A stretch of 22,824 nucleotides of DNA. Source: Bacteroidia bacterium (GTDB taxonomy: Bacteria; Bacteroidota; Bacteroidia; UBA8524). Within the stretch, counting starts at the first letter, position 1. The number at the start of each line of letters is the position of its first letter. The DNA is taken from contig JALRIQ010000142.1 in the NCBI GenBank assembly GCA_023277325.1, forward strand, positions 1 through 22,824, written 5' to 3'. Both the position numbers and the translations under genes were made by a program. Below, piece by piece: positions 8,161 to 16,031 of the stretch. The notes beneath the pieces are model-generated. The model was given only the letters and a program-made list of their open reading frames with translations. It did not search any database and was not told where the DNA came from.

Positions 8161-8565
8161 AATGTCAAAAGGCATAGGGAGAAAGAATCCGTTGCTTGGG
8201 GCATTATGCGCACCGTGTATACTTACAACGCAAACGGTAATGTTAGCACGAAAGAAGAATTTGATGCCAATGAAGATCAAGCATCTACCCGCATCACTTA
8301 CCAATACTCCAACCATGTTTTAATCGAATCAAAATTCCATGTTCGCATGGGTGCAAATCTTGAATTGGCAGAAAATAAACGCTAAGAGTTCGCTTCAGGA
8401 CGTTTAAGAAAAGTGAACCTTTTTGAGGTAGTTGATGGATTTGAAACCTTAACTGGCTACTTAACTTACCTCTATGACGGAATCGGCAACGTGATCAATA
8501 TTGTTGGTTTTGAAACAGATGGCGGATCATCTGGTACAGGCACGCTGACTTATACCTGCAAATAA
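8161..8565 (+). pseudogene. Decayed paralogue of the upstream YD-repeat lipoprotein
   Basis: One reading frame is kept from 8161 to the TAA at 8563. It is interrupted by an in-frame TAA at 8383-8385 and has no start region or signal peptide. The translation holds the same unit type as the intact neighbour (TVYTYNANGNVSTKEEF, then LTYLYDGIGNVINIV) and ends TLTYTCK, matching its LLTWDCK end. A terminator follows. It looks like the 3' half of a tandem copy whose 5' half was lost, perhaps by deletion after duplication; the neighbour's terminator now sits just before it. The ATG at 8206 could still give a 59-residue peptide, which I consider unlikely to be real. Confidence 0.75.
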
Positions 8566-8582
8566 GCCGCTACCATTAGCTC

Positions 8583-8611
8583 GAAAAACCCTGCTTCAGC
8601 GGGATTTTTTG
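8583..8611 (+). terminator. Rho-independent terminator after the pseudogene
   Basis: AAAAACCCTGC and GCGGGATTTTT form an imperfect hairpin around TTCA, followed by T residues. It survives although the gene before it is broken. Confidence 0.7.
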
Positions 8612-8621
8612 TTATTATGGG

Positions 8622-8656
8622 GTGAGCGGTGAATGCTTAGAGTTGAGCGTTAATGC
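8622..8656. repeat. Degenerate 7-base array C (five units)
   Basis: Units read GTGAGCG, GTGAATG, CTTAGAG, TTGAGCG and TTAATGC. The 7-base register and TGAG core match the arrays at 2060 and 2709. It lies in the gap between the pseudogene terminator and the HAD gene. Confidence 0.5.
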
Positions 8657-8730
8657 CATTAAGAATTTTCAGTAAGCAAAGATTTATTTGTCTAGCGTCT
8701 CACCATATCATGTCTGATGTCTTTGAGTTC

Positions 8731-8796
8731 CGTCACCCTGAGCGAAGCAGATGAAATGGAAGAGCCATATAATACCTTAAGCAAAGTCGAAGGGCA
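8731..8796. repeat. Two copies of a CCCTGAGC...TCGAAGGG intergenic repeat
   Basis: CGTCACCCTGAGCGAAGC (8731-8748) and ACCTTAAGCAAAGTCGAAGGG (8774-8794, shown in part as TTAAGCAAAGTCGAAGGG) each resemble CCCTGAGCGAAGTCGAAGGG, an intergenic repeat I recall from many Bacteroidota genomes. The first copy has lost its right half and the second is slightly diverged. They sit just beyond the stop of the HAD gene. Confidence 0.5.
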
Positions 8797-8800
8797 TAAA

Positions 8801-9418
8801 TTAAAGCCCCATATTGGCAATAATCTCGGTGATTTCACGGTCAACAATTGCGGTTTGAAAACCAAGTTTTTTGGCCATTTCCACATTGTCGGTATTGTCG
8901 TCCATGAACAAAGTTTCTTCAGGAATGAGACCCGTGCGCTCAACCACCTTCAACCAAGCTTCGGGTTCAGGTTTTCTGGCTCCAATTTCATGCGAATAGA
9001 ATACCAGGTCAAAGATTTCATGAAAGCTATAGATATCATGATCACGTTGCAGAATTTCATGGCAAGCATGAGCATGCATGGCATTGATATTACTCAACGC
9101 ATAGACGCGGTACTTCTCACGAAGCTCTTTTAGCATACCGATGCGTGGTTCCTTTACCTTTCCCAACATGGTGGTCCAGGCCGTATAAAAGTCTTCTTCA
9201 CTAATTTTCAGCCCTATTTCCTCATTCACCCCAGCGATAAATTCTTCAGTACTTAATTTTCCCGTTTCGTATTTATTCAATAAGGTGGCCTGGTTACTGG
9301 CAATAAACCAACGGCTAGTATCTTCCATTCCGAACTCTTCAAATGCAGCACGGGTTTTAAAGATATGCAGGTCGATGATTACACCCCCCAAGTCGAAGAG
9401 TAGGTTTTTGATAGGCAT
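8801..9418 (-). CDS. HAD-family phosphatase, YihX-like (HAD-IA)
   Basis: Haloacid dehalogenase superfamily hydrolase of 205 residues. Motif I is LLFDLGGVIID with nucleophile Asp9, motif II Ser109 (ALSN), motif III Lys149 (GARKPEP) and motif IV FMDDNTDN with Asp173/Asp174. The Gly in place of the second motif I Asp, and the overall pattern, match E. coli YihX, a glucose-1-phosphate phosphatase. The substrate here is not determined. The start is the ATG at 9418 (MPIKNLLFDLGG): HAD proteins begin right at motif I, and a minus-strand promoter box lies four bases upstream. The gene is monocistronic and divergent from the tRNA. Confidence 0.88.
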   Translation of the reverse strand: MPIKNLLFDLGGVIIDLHIFKTRAAFEEFGMEDTSRWFIASNQATLLNKYETGKLSTEEFIAGVNEEIGLKISEEDFYTAWTTMLGKVKEPRIGMLKELREKYRVYALSNINAMHAHACHEILQRDHDIYSFHEIFDLVFYSHEIGARKPEPEAWLKVVERTGLIPEETLFMDDNTDNVEMAKKLGFQTAIVDREITEIIANMGL

Positions 9419-9422
9419 AGCG

Positions 9423-9430
9423 CGAAGATA
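9423..9430 (-). promoter_or_regulatory. -7 box TATCTTCG of the HAD gene
   Basis: Minus-strand TATCTTCG fits TAnnTT(T/C)G and is separated from the ATG by CGCT only. The conserved motif I begins at codon 5, so a later start is not possible and the mRNA should be leaderless. Confidence 0.6.
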
Positions 9431-9530
9431 CTTTCCATTTGTGATTTTTGATTTACCATGTCTGCTGAAATTAATTGGAACGAGGCGGAAATAATGAAAG
9501 TAGGTCAATGATGATTTGATTCGATTGTCT

Positions 9531-9538
9531 TAATTTTG
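9531..9538 (+). promoter_or_regulatory. -7 box TAATTTTG of the tRNA gene
   Basis: A perfect TAnnTTTG box lies 24 bases before the tRNA 5' end. The -33 element is not clear. Confidence 0.55.
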
Positions 9539-9562
9539 CAGCCTTGATGAAGAAATTCGTCG

Positions 9563-9636
9563 GGGCCTATAGCTCAGTTGGTTAGAGCATCTGACTCATA
9601 ATCAGAGGGTCACAGGTTCAAGCCCTGTTGGGCCCA
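9563..9636 (+). tRNA. tRNA with CAT anticodon (Ile2 favoured, or elongator Met)
   Basis: A complete 74-base cloverleaf. The acceptor stem GGGCCTA pairs with TGGGCCC and has discriminator A. The D arm is GCTC...GAGC, the anticodon arm is TCTGA-CTCATAA-TCAGA with CAT at 9597-9599, and the T arm is ACAGG-TTCAAGC-CCTGT. CCA is not encoded. CAT tRNAs are Met or Ile2 (read as lysidine after TilS action). C4-G69 and C5-G68 are the pairs TilS recognises in E. coli tRNA-Ile2, and elongator tRNA-Met there has different bases, so I favour Ile2. It is not the initiator: a normal A-U or G-C-like first pair is formed. Confidence 0.93.
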
Positions 9637-9643
9637 CTCAATG

Positions 9644-9683
9644 AAAACAAGCTTTGCAGCAATGCAAGGCTTGTTTTGTTTTT
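9644..9683 (+). terminator. Terminator of the tRNA gene
   Basis: AAAACAAGC-TTTGCA pairs with TGCAA-GGCTTGTTTT around GCAA, followed by GTTTTT. It begins eight bases after the tRNA. Confidence 0.85.
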
Positions 9684-9687
9684 GGCT

Positions 9688-9708
9688 ATGTGCATACCAT
9701 GTGCATAC
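9688..9708. repeat. Tandem ATGTGCATAC direct repeat beside the tRNA
   Basis: ATGTGCATAC occurs twice with one base between (11-base period), right after the tRNA terminator. It lies at the edge of the AT-rich scar and might be an attachment or binding site left by an integrated element (inference). No integrase gene is present in the window. Confidence 0.45.
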
Positions 9709-9890
9709 GGAAGCTGCAAACTCTAATTCTCTATGTCAGTTTCTGCGTTGCTCTCTACTTCGACTTTTCAGAGCAGGAAGATTTTTCCAAATGCAAAATG
9801 CCACAGATTCTCAACCCTGAAAGCAAATAATCTATGGAAATGGAGGCATGGCGGGTATGGTAGGTATTCTTAGACTAGCAAAGCCAAGAT
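9709..9890. other. Non-coding scar between tRNA repeat and receptor fragment
   Basis: No convincing gene on either strand. The only structure seen is a short run of ATGG-led 8-9 base units (9840-9865). It is interpreted as residue of an element once inserted next to the tRNA. Confidence 0.4.
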
Positions 9891-10250
9891 TCAACTCACT
9901 TCATTCGTGCAAAACTTAAGATTGATTGGTGGTTTAATAGCACTTTCAGCAGTTGCACCTATGCTCGAATCTATTGGATTGTTCGGTGGTGGGTCAAATT
10001 TGAATTCCTTTTTAAATGCAAGTCTTGCTTTGTCAGAGATTTCAATCTGTTGCTTACATTGCCGAATAGCCAAGTTTAAAAAGTATTCATCTTCTCTCTT
10101 CCTGTATGACTCAGTAATCATTGTTCCGAGTTCAAAATGGGTGTCAAGAATATTTGACGCGTTTAAACCTTTTACTTTATTCATTGACCTATTTTGAATG
10201 AACTTTTCAGGATAATCTAACATATCTGCCTCTGTGGTATTGTCCAAAAA
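9891..10250 (-). other. Foreign in-frame tail replacing the receptor barrel
   Basis: These 119 codons continue the receptor frame after KFYFKEK (residue 328) but do not look like a beta barrel. The translation is charged and helical (ESYRKREDEYFLNLAIRQCK, then EISDKARLAFKKEFKFDPPP), as in a soluble protein. By eye the DNA is more AT-rich than the receptor part. I do not recognise the source family. An internal ATG at 10184 (MNKVKGLNASNI) could have been a start in the parent gene. The junction is estimated near 10250 and may be off by tens of bases. Confidence 0.55.
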
Positions 10251-11234
10251 TTTCTCTTTGAAATAAAATTTATCCCGGCCTGTATAGGCGCTGAGGTAAA
10301 GCTTGTTCTTTTTATCGATATCGAAATTGACTTTGCCCGTCAAATCATAAAAAAAGTAGCCCGCCCGATACCCTTGAGCCAGCATAAAGGGCTGCATGAG
10401 CACATCGACATAAGTTCTTCTGCCTGAAATAAGGAAGGAAGATTTTCCTTTTTGAATAGGTCCTTCCAGCGTGAGCCGGGAGGAGATCAAACCAATTCCT
10501 GCTTCACCATGAAAAGCCTCTTTATTTCCTTCTTTCATATTGATATCGACAACCGAAGAAAGTCGTCCGCCATACCGCGCTGGGAAGCCGCCTTTCGTCA
10601 ACTCAATGGAGCGAATCGCATCCCCGTTAAACAAGCTAAAAAACCCAAAAAGGTGGTAGGCGTTGTAGACGGTTGCGTCGTCAAGAATAATTAGGTTTTG
10701 GTCAGGACCGCCCCCACGTACATACAATCCGCTTTGTCCTTCCGAACCGGATTGTACACCAGGCATGAGCTGAATCACCTTCAAAGCGTCTTTCTCTCCA
10801 AATAAAGCCGGGAGCGTTTTGATGGCATAAACCGGAATTTCGATTTTGCTCATCTGTGCTTGTTCGGTCACCGTCTGCTCTTTTTTCGCCTCGACCTGCA
10901 CCTCGTTAAATGTGGTATTGACCTCCAACTCTATATTGAGTTCATGGTCTTTATGAATACGCACTTTCGCCTCTTTGGCTTGATACCCCACGTAGGAATA
11001 GACCAAAGAAACGGTGTCCTGCTCCGGCAAGGTGATGGAATAAAAGCCATAAACATTGGTGGTGGTTCCGCTTTGTAATTCGGGGATATAAATATTTACA
11101 CCAAGCAAAGGTTCCAAGCTTCCTGCCTCGCGCAAAAATCCGCTGATTGTATAGCGTTTGGCCTGCGCGTATGAGATGCTGTGAAACAGACAAAACAAGG
11201 CCAGGAGCCCTGCCAATCGGAAGAAATTTTTCAT
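9891..11234 (-). CDS. Truncated TonB-dependent receptor fused to an unrelated tail (probably non-functional)
   Basis: The frame gives 447 residues. Residues 1-24 are a signal peptide ending SYAQA. About 28-115 is a CarboxypepD_reg-like domain (SGFLREAGSLEPLLGVNIYI, SYVGYQAKE). About 130-245 is a Plug domain (LPALFGEKDALKVIQLMPGV, YVRGGGPDQNLIILDD, GGFPARYGGRLSSVVDI), followed by the first barrel strands. Receptors of this type usually reach about 750-800 residues, so most of the 22-strand barrel is missing. After residue 328 the sequence changes to an unrelated charged tail. Without a barrel it cannot transport a ligand, so I regard it as a broken gene kept open by chance. Original ligand unknown. 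Confidence 0.8.
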   Translation of the reverse strand: MKNFFRLAGLLALFCLFHSISYAQAKRYTISGFLREAGSLEPLLGVNIYIPELQSGTTTNVYGFYSITLPEQDTVSLVYSYVGYQAKEAKVRIHKDHELNIELEVNTTFNEVQVEAKKEQTVTEQAQMSKIEIPVYAIKTLPALFGEKDALKVIQLMPGVQSGSEGQSGLYVRGGGPDQNLIILDDATVYNAYHLFGFFSLFNGDAIRSIELTKGGFPARYGGRLSSVVDINMKEGNKEAFHGEAGIGLISSRLTLEGPIQKGKSSFLISGRRTYVDVLMQPFMLAQGYRAGYFFYDLTGKVNFDIDKKNKLYLSAYTGRDKFYFKEKFLDNTTEADMLDYPEKFIQNRSMNKVKGLNASNILDTHFELGTMITESYRKREDEYFLNLAIRQCKQQIEISDKARLAFKKEFKFDPPPNNPIDSSIGATAESAIKPPINLKFCTNEVS

Positions 11235-11263
11235 CGCAATCGTGTGTGTTCAATACTTCGACA

Positions 11264-11285
11264 AGCAGAAAACCATCTGCCCCTA
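11264..11285. repeat. Degenerate second copy of the 34-base palindrome
   Basis: AGCAGA-AAACC-ATCTGCCCCTA matches the inverted palindrome at 1448-1469 (AGCAGA-TAATT-ATCTGCCCCTA) at all but the middle bases: 17 of 22 identical by hand. It lies in the receptor leader, just downstream of its promoter box. The outer arms are not kept. Confidence 0.5.
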
Positions 11286-11287
11286 TG

Positions 11288-11295
11288 CGAAAATA
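11288..11295 (-). promoter_or_regulatory. -7 box TATTTTCG of the receptor gene
   Basis: Minus-strand TATTTTCG fits TAnnTT(T/C)G and gives a 53-base leader that contains the degenerate palindrome. It lies just before the mgtE stop region. Confidence 0.4.
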
Positions 11296-11299
11296 AAAA

Positions 11300-12664
11300 T
11301 TATCCCAAAAGCATTGCGCCTATGGTAAAATAAATACCCAGGCCAAGTAGGTCGTTAGTGGTGGTAATAAAGGGGCCTGTAGCAATGGCGGGGTCAATTT
11401 GAAACTTATTCAATAACAAGGGGATGATGGTTCCCAGCAAAGATGCAAAAACAATGGCAGAAAGCAGGGCGATGCTCACGGTAAAGGCAAGCTCTTGACT
11501 GTTTCCCACAATCATATTATAGCCCAGGATAATTAGCGCACAAATTACTCCGTTTAAGAGGGCAACTGTAAACTCTTTGCCCAGCTTGGGGAGAATATTG
11601 GTAGAGCCCAAGGTATTGTTGGCCAAACCTTGAACGATGATCGCGGAAGATTGCACTCCGGCATTTCCACCCATCGCCGCTACCAAGGGCATAAAAAACG
11701 CCATTTGAGGAAAAGCACCGAGCTCCCCTTCATAGAGTCCAATAACACGTGAGCTGGCTATTCCTCCAAGAAGACCTATCAATAACCAAGGCAATCGGGC
11801 ACGGGATAAAATCCATACACGGTCGGTGATTTCGACGTCTTCCGCCAATCCCGACATCAATTGGTAATCTTTATCCGCCTCCTCTTTGATAAAGTCAACC
11901 ACGTCATCAATGGTTATTCTACCAATTAAGCGCCCCAGTGTATCGACCACGGGAAGCACGATCATGTCGTATTTCCGCATCATTTGGGCAACTTCTTCCG
12001 CTGGCGTATAGGTGTTCACAGAAATAACCTCGTCGGTATAGATTTTTTCGACCTTCGTGCGTGCATTGGCCAAAATGATGCTTTTTAAAGAAACGACACC
12101 AAGCAGCTTTTCCTGATTATCGACTACGTAAGTGCTGTATACTTTGGTAACATTTTCTGCCTGAGAACGAATCTCGTCGGTACACTGAGAGACTGTCCAG
12201 TTAATATTCACCTTGATAAATTCCTTCGCCATCAAGCCCCCTGCAACATCCTCGCGGTAATGCAAAAGCGACACAATGTTTCGTGACGCCTCCATGTCGG
12301 TCATGTAGGAGATCACCTGGTCGCGGGTCTCAATATTCATTTGGTTGAGCACATCCACGGCATCATCCGAATCCATCCAATCGATGAAGCGGTGAGCTAT
12401 GGTCTCGGCATCATACTCATCCAGAATTTTCTCCTGAAGCGAGTTATCCATATCCTTTAAAACGGCCACAGCCATTTTGTCCTCGAGGATATTTAGTAAT
12501 TGAATGTTTTCTTCAGTAGAAAGGTCGTAGGCATATTCCGCCAAGTCGGCCGCGTAAAGCTCATCATCGATAAACTGAAGCAAGCGCTCATTATCTCCGC
12601 TTTCGAGGAGTTCCCTCAACGTTTGGAGGGCAATCTTTGGCGTTATTTCAATTTCAGTGCTCAC
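11300..12664 (-). CDS. mgtE: Magnesium transporter MgtE
   Basis: Homodimeric Mg2+ channel/transporter of the inner membrane, 454 residues, full length. Order: cytoplasmic MgtE N domain (about 1-145, ending DVAGGLM), two CBS domains (about 146-260) that sense Mg2+, a plug helix, then five membrane helices from about 290. The membrane signatures are [11 protein letters not shown] (330-340) and [19 protein letters not shown], with Asp438 as the expected ion-binding residue of the pore. The start is GTG at 12664: it overlaps the rsmA stop by four bases (GTGA), which argues for translational coupling and for this start. Confidence 0.95.
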   Translation of the reverse strand: MSTEIEITPKIALQTLRELLESGDNERLLQFIDDELYAADLAEYAYDLSTEENIQLLNILEDKMAVAVLKDMDNSLQEKILDEYDAETIAHRFIDWMDSDDAVDVLNQMNIETRDQVISYMTDMEASRNIVSLLHYREDVAGGLMAKEFIKVNINWTVSQCTDEIRSQAENVTKVYSTYVVDNQEKLLGVVSLKSIILANARTKVEKIYTDEVISVNTYTPAEEVAQMMRKYDMIVLPVVDTLGRLIGRITIDDVVDFIKEEADKDYQLMSGLAEDVEITDRVWILSRARLPWLLIGLLGGIASSRVIGLYEGELGAFPQMAFFMPLVAAMGGNAGVQSSAIIVQGLANNTLGSTNILPKLGKEFTVALLNGVICALIILGYNMIVGNSQELAFTVSIALLSAIVFASLLGTIIPLLLNKFQIDPAIATGPFITTTNDLLGLGIYFTIGAMLLG

Positions 12665-13440
12665 GATCTGCGGTGCTCTGCGATGATGTCTGTTAATTCA
12701 ATGAAAGCCTGAACTGACAATTGTTCTGGCCGCAATTTAGCAAAATCTATCCAGCCAGCTGCGTCATCTTCCAGCCCGTAAACCTTCAACGAATTTCGCA
12801 TCGTTTTTCTTCTTTGATTGAATGCGGATTTTATGACTTGCTTAAACAAAACCGGGTCTTTTAACCCTTCTGGTTCTGGCAATCGCTCCAAACGCACTAC
12901 ACCACTTTTTACTTTTGGTGGAGGAGTAAACACATGTTCATGTACGGTAAAAAGGTATTCAACAGAGTAGTAAGCCTGAAGCAAAACACTCAAAATACCG
13001 TAGGCCTTGGTGCTCGGTTTTGCGGAAAAACGTTCGGCCACTTCCTTTTGAAACATCCCTGCCATTTCTGGAATTTGATGCCGGTGGTCGAGCATACGAA
13101 ACATAATCTGGCTGGAAATATTGTACGGGAAATTCCCAATCAGGGCGAAATTGCCTAAAGGAGTCAAATCCATACGAAGAAAATCGTCTTCAATAATTCT
13201 ATCGCCAAGCTGCGGAAAATGTTCCTTCAAATACGCCACCGACTCGCGATCGATCTCCACAACACTGGTTTCGAACTCTTTTCTGTCGAGCAAATACTGG
13301 GTTAATACGCCCATTCCGGGACCAATTTCCAAGACTTTATCATAGCCGTTTCCGCTGATAGCGTGGGCGATACGCTCGGCAACGGAAAGGTCATTCAGGA
13401 AATGTTGGCCAAGAAATTTCTTTGGGCGCACTTTATTCAT
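12661..13440 (-). CDS. rsmA: 16S rRNA (adenine-1518/1519-N6)-dimethyltransferase
   Basis: RsmA (KsgA) of 259 residues, which dimethylates two adjacent adenines in the 3' hairpin of 16S rRNA late in 30S assembly. Seen: the N-terminal [11 protein letters not shown], the SAM motif EIGPGMG (38-44), the catalytic motif NFPY (103-106) and [14 protein letters not shown], all typical. It is the first gene of an rsmA-mgtE pair overlapping by four bases. It is divergent from murF-alr with 47 bases between the starts. A TATCTTG box lies at 13452-13446 on the minus strand, five bases before the ATG. Confidence 0.96.
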   Translation of the reverse strand: MNKVRPKKFLGQHFLNDLSVAERIAHAISGNGYDKVLEIGPGMGVLTQYLLDRKEFETSVVEIDRESVAYLKEHFPQLGDRIIEDDFLRMDLTPLGNFALIGNFPYNISSQIMFRMLDHRHQIPEMAGMFQKEVAERFSAKPSTKAYGILSVLLQAYYSVEYLFTVHEHVFTPPPKVKSGVVRLERLPEPEGLKDPVLFKQVIKSAFNQRRKTMRNSLKVYGLEDDAAGWIDFAKLRPEQLSVQAFIELTDIIAEHRRS

Positions 13441-13445
13441 GGCGG

Positions 13446-13452
13446 CAAGATA
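13446..13452 (-). promoter_or_regulatory. Possible -7 box TATCTTG of rsmA
   Basis: Minus-strand TATCTTG resembles TAnnTTTG with one T missing and sits five bases before the rsmA ATG. It shares the 47-base divergent gap with murF-alr, which has GACTTTTG at 13474-13481 (one mismatch), six bases before its own ATG. Confidence 0.35.
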
Positions 13453-13487
13453 GCAGTTACCTGAAAAATCTACGACTTTTGTAAAAC

Positions 13488-15941
13488 ATGGGCCTCACAA
13501 TTCATTCGCTAAGTACCCTTTTGGGTATCCGCTATCCAGGTGACACTCCGAATCTCGAAATTCGGCACCTCAGCTTTGATAGCCGCCGAATTATTGACCC
13601 CAAGAGTACCCTGTTTTTTGCTTTTGCTGGTCAACGCGATGGCCATGATTTTTTGGATGAAGCCCATGGTGCCGGTGTGCGCTGTTTTGTGGTACAGGAA
13701 GGTCATGCCTTGCCCCCATTATCAGACAGTTTAATTCTCCCGGTAAAAAACCCCATAGAAGCCCTGCAACGAATAGCCCAATATTACAGGCAGTCATCCA
13801 TTACCTATCCTTTGCTCGCCATCACAGGAAGCAATGGAAAAACAGTGGTAAAAGAATGGCTGTTTCATCTCCTCCAGGCAAAAATGAAAATAGGCAGAAG
13901 TCCGAAAAGCTACAATTCACAGATCGGACTGCCCCTGAGTATCTGGCAATTGGAAGCTGATAATGACTTGGGAATTATCGAGGCGGGGATTTCAAAAAAA
14001 GGGGAAATGGCTGCCCTGGAACAAATCGTTCAAGCGGAATACGGACTATTAACCTCGATTGGGGAAGCACATGATGATGGCTTTGCGAGTCGGGAAGAAA
14101 AAGTACTGGAAAAGCTGAGCCTCTTTAAAAACTGCCGATTTTTTGTTTACCCCAAGCAAAACGAAAAGACCGAAAAAATCATTCAGCAATGGGCCAAGTC
14201 GAAAAAAGTCCGCCTTATTTCTTGGGGGACAGATAGCTCTTGCCACTTCCATATTGAAGCAGAGGAACATGGCGAAGGCAGTTTGCTTCGTTATGCTAGC
14301 GGACAAATTCAAATTCCTTTCAAAGACCAGGCATCCATCGAAAATGCTGGGAGCTGCCTGGCATTTATGCTGGCTTTAGAATTACCGATTGCTGCTTACA
14401 TAGAGGCCTTTGCTAACCTACCGAATATTGACATGCGCCTGCAATTGCTCAATGGTCAATTTCAGAGTCGCCTGTTGAACGATGCCTATAGTGCTGATAT
14501 CAGCTCTTTGGAAATTGCCTTGCAGTTTCAGAAAAAGCAGGCTGGCAGCATGAAAAAAACGCTGATTCTAAGCAGCCTTCAGGCTAATACAGACAGTCCA
14601 GATAAAAAATGGCCAGAGCTTAAGAGCTTGTTAGCCGCTTACCACATTGATGAATGCTACATGGTGGGGAAGGATTATTTCGACTTCCAGCCAGATTTTG
14701 GGATTCCGCAGCGTGTGTTTGAAAGCACGAGTCAATTGCTCGCCCATATCGACCCACGCATGTTCCAGGAACAAATGGTATTGATAAAGGGCCGAAGGAA
14801 TTTTGCTTTTGAAAAAATTGTTCGCCTTTTGGAAGCACAGGTGCATGAAACTGTTTTGGAAATTGACCTTAACGCCCTCGAACAAAACTTTCTTTATTAC
14901 AAGAATAAGGTCGCGCCCGGCACCCGAATTATGGGCATGGTAAAGGCACAGGGTTATGGAAGTGGAAGCATAGAAATTGCCCGTCAGCTCCAAGCCTCCG
15001 GCGCTCATTACCTAGCCGTGGCCTATACAGATGAAGGAATTCAGCTGCGCAGAAATGGTATATCCTTGCCAATATTAATCATGAATGCCCGTCGGGATTC
15101 CCTGGCCGAATGCCTAGATTACCAGCTGGAACCTGTTGTTTATGATTTCGATTTTTTAAGCTTCCTACAGGATACGCTGGACCAATCAGGAATTCCTCAG
15201 GCCAACATCCATTTGGAGTTTGATACGGGCATGCATCGACTTGGTTTTTCTGAAGAACAATGCCCGGAAATAATCGAACGAATTAAAAAAGACTCCCGTA
15301 TTTCTATAGCCAGTGTATTCAGCCATTTGGCGGCAGCCGATGAAGCTGAACATGATGCCTATACCCAAAAGCAGCTGGCTGGTTTTTCATCTATTCAGCA
15401 GCAAATCCTCTCTGGCACGAAATCAAAACCCCTGTTTCATATCCTGAATACAGCGGGTATTGAACGTTTCGGACATCAGCCTTTTGATATGGTGCGTCCG
15501 GGAATTGGCTTGTATGGGATCGAAAGTACTGCAAATGCCAGGGAACATCTTCAGCCCGTGGCCACTTTGAAGGCTCGCATTTCTCAGGTTCGCGACCTTA
15601 CAGCAGGAGAAACCGTGGGCTATTCTCGGAAAGGTAAGCTGGAAAAAGACTGCCGTATTGCAGTTCTCTCGATAGGGTATGCAGATGGGTTCCGTCGCAG
15701 CCTGAGCAATGGTAAGGGACATGTTTGGATCAATGGAAAGCTGGCACCCGTGGTAGGAAATGTTTGCATGGATATGGTTATGGTCGACATCAGCGATATC
15801 CACTGTGAAGAGGGTGATGCAGTAGAGATTTTTGGCAAAAACCTCGCAATCGAATCCGTGGCAGAAGCAGCAGAGACCATTCCTTATGAGATTATTACCG
15901 GCATTTCCAGCCGCGTAAACCGCATTTATTTCCGAGAATAA
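13488..15941 (+). CDS. Bifunctional MurF ligase / alanine racemase
   Basis: Cytoplasmic fusion of two peptidoglycan-precursor enzymes, 817 residues. Residues 1 to about 450 are MurF, which adds D-Ala-D-Ala to UDP-MurNAc-tripeptide using ATP: P-loop GSNGKT at 114-119, then [10 protein letters not shown] and the C-terminal [10 protein letters not shown] region. Residues from about 458 are alanine racemase, which makes D-Ala: [10 protein letters not shown], the PLP-binding Lys486 in [22 protein letters not shown], the catalytic-Tyr region ETVGYSRKG and [14 protein letters not shown]. This fusion is known in Bacteroidota. It links D-Ala supply to its use. The MurF part seems sequence-divergent but keeps its ATP site. 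Confidence 0.95.
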   Translation: MGLTIHSLSTLLGIRYPGDTPNLEIRHLSFDSRRIIDPKSTLFFAFAGQRDGHDFLDEAHGAGVRCFVVQEGHALPPLSDSLILPVKNPIEALQRIAQYYRQSSITYPLLAITGSNGKTVVKEWLFHLLQAKMKIGRSPKSYNSQIGLPLSIWQLEADNDLGIIEAGISKKGEMAALEQIVQAEYGLLTSIGEAHDDGFASREEKVLEKLSLFKNCRFFVYPKQNEKTEKIIQQWAKSKKVRLISWGTDSSCHFHIEAEEHGEGSLLRYASGQIQIPFKDQASIENAGSCLAFMLALELPIAAYIEAFANLPNIDMRLQLLNGQFQSRLLNDAYSADISSLEIALQFQKKQAGSMKKTLILSSLQANTDSPDKKWPELKSLLAAYHIDECYMVGKDYFDFQPDFGIPQRVFESTSQLLAHIDPRMFQEQMVLIKGRRNFAFEKIVRLLEAQVHETVLEIDLNALEQNFLYYKNKVAPGTRIMGMVKAQGYGSGSIEIARQLQASGAHYLAVAYTDEGIQLRRNGISLPILIMNARRDSLAECLDYQLEPVVYDFDFLSFLQDTLDQSGIPQANIHLEFDTGMHRLGFSEEQCPEIIERIKKDSRISIASVFSHLAAADEAEHDAYTQKQLAGFSSIQQQILSGTKSKPLFHILNTAGIERFGHQPFDMVRPGIGLYGIESTANAREHLQPVATLKARISQVRDLTAGETVGYSRKGKLEKDCRIAVLSIGYADGFRRSLSNGKGHVWINGKLAPVVGNVCMDMVMVDISDIHCEEGDAVEIFGKNLAIESVAEAAETIPYEIITGISSRVNRIYFRE

Positions 15942-15992
15942 GAAATTTTTACATTGATTTTCAGTGGCTTATAATTCATAACACGACATTAG

Positions 15993-16030
15993 TTGTATAT
16001 ACATTTAATTTATATACATTTGTAGTACAA
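15993..16030 (+). promoter_or_regulatory. YceI promoter with direct repeat and palindromic operator candidate
   Basis: TTG (15993-15995), 19 bases, then TACATTTG (16015-16022) is the best complete Bacteroidota promoter in the window. TATATACATTT occurs twice, at 15996-16006 and 16011-16021, with a 15-base period, the second copy overlapping the -7 box. A perfect palindrome TTGTAGTACAA (16020-16030) starts on the box and ends just before the ATG. Binding there would block transcription, so regulation by a MarR-like or other dimeric repressor is plausible (inference). Confidence 0.6.
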
Positions 16031-16031
16031 T

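Noticed and set aside
8383..8385. In-frame TAA as a recoded or read-through stop
   Set aside because: The gene also lacks its start and signal peptide, so decay explains it better.
8801..9418. Missing second Asp in HAD motif I as an inactivating change
   Set aside because: YihX-type HAD proteins naturally have DLG here; the other catalytic residues are intact.
9614..9636. tRNA 3' end as an attachment site with a second copy
   Set aside because: I looked for a repeat of the tRNA 3' end in the neighbouring 1.6 kb and saw none, so no att pair can be claimed.
13488..15941. MurF-alanine racemase fusion as a novelty
   Set aside because: This fusion is already known in Bacteroidota.
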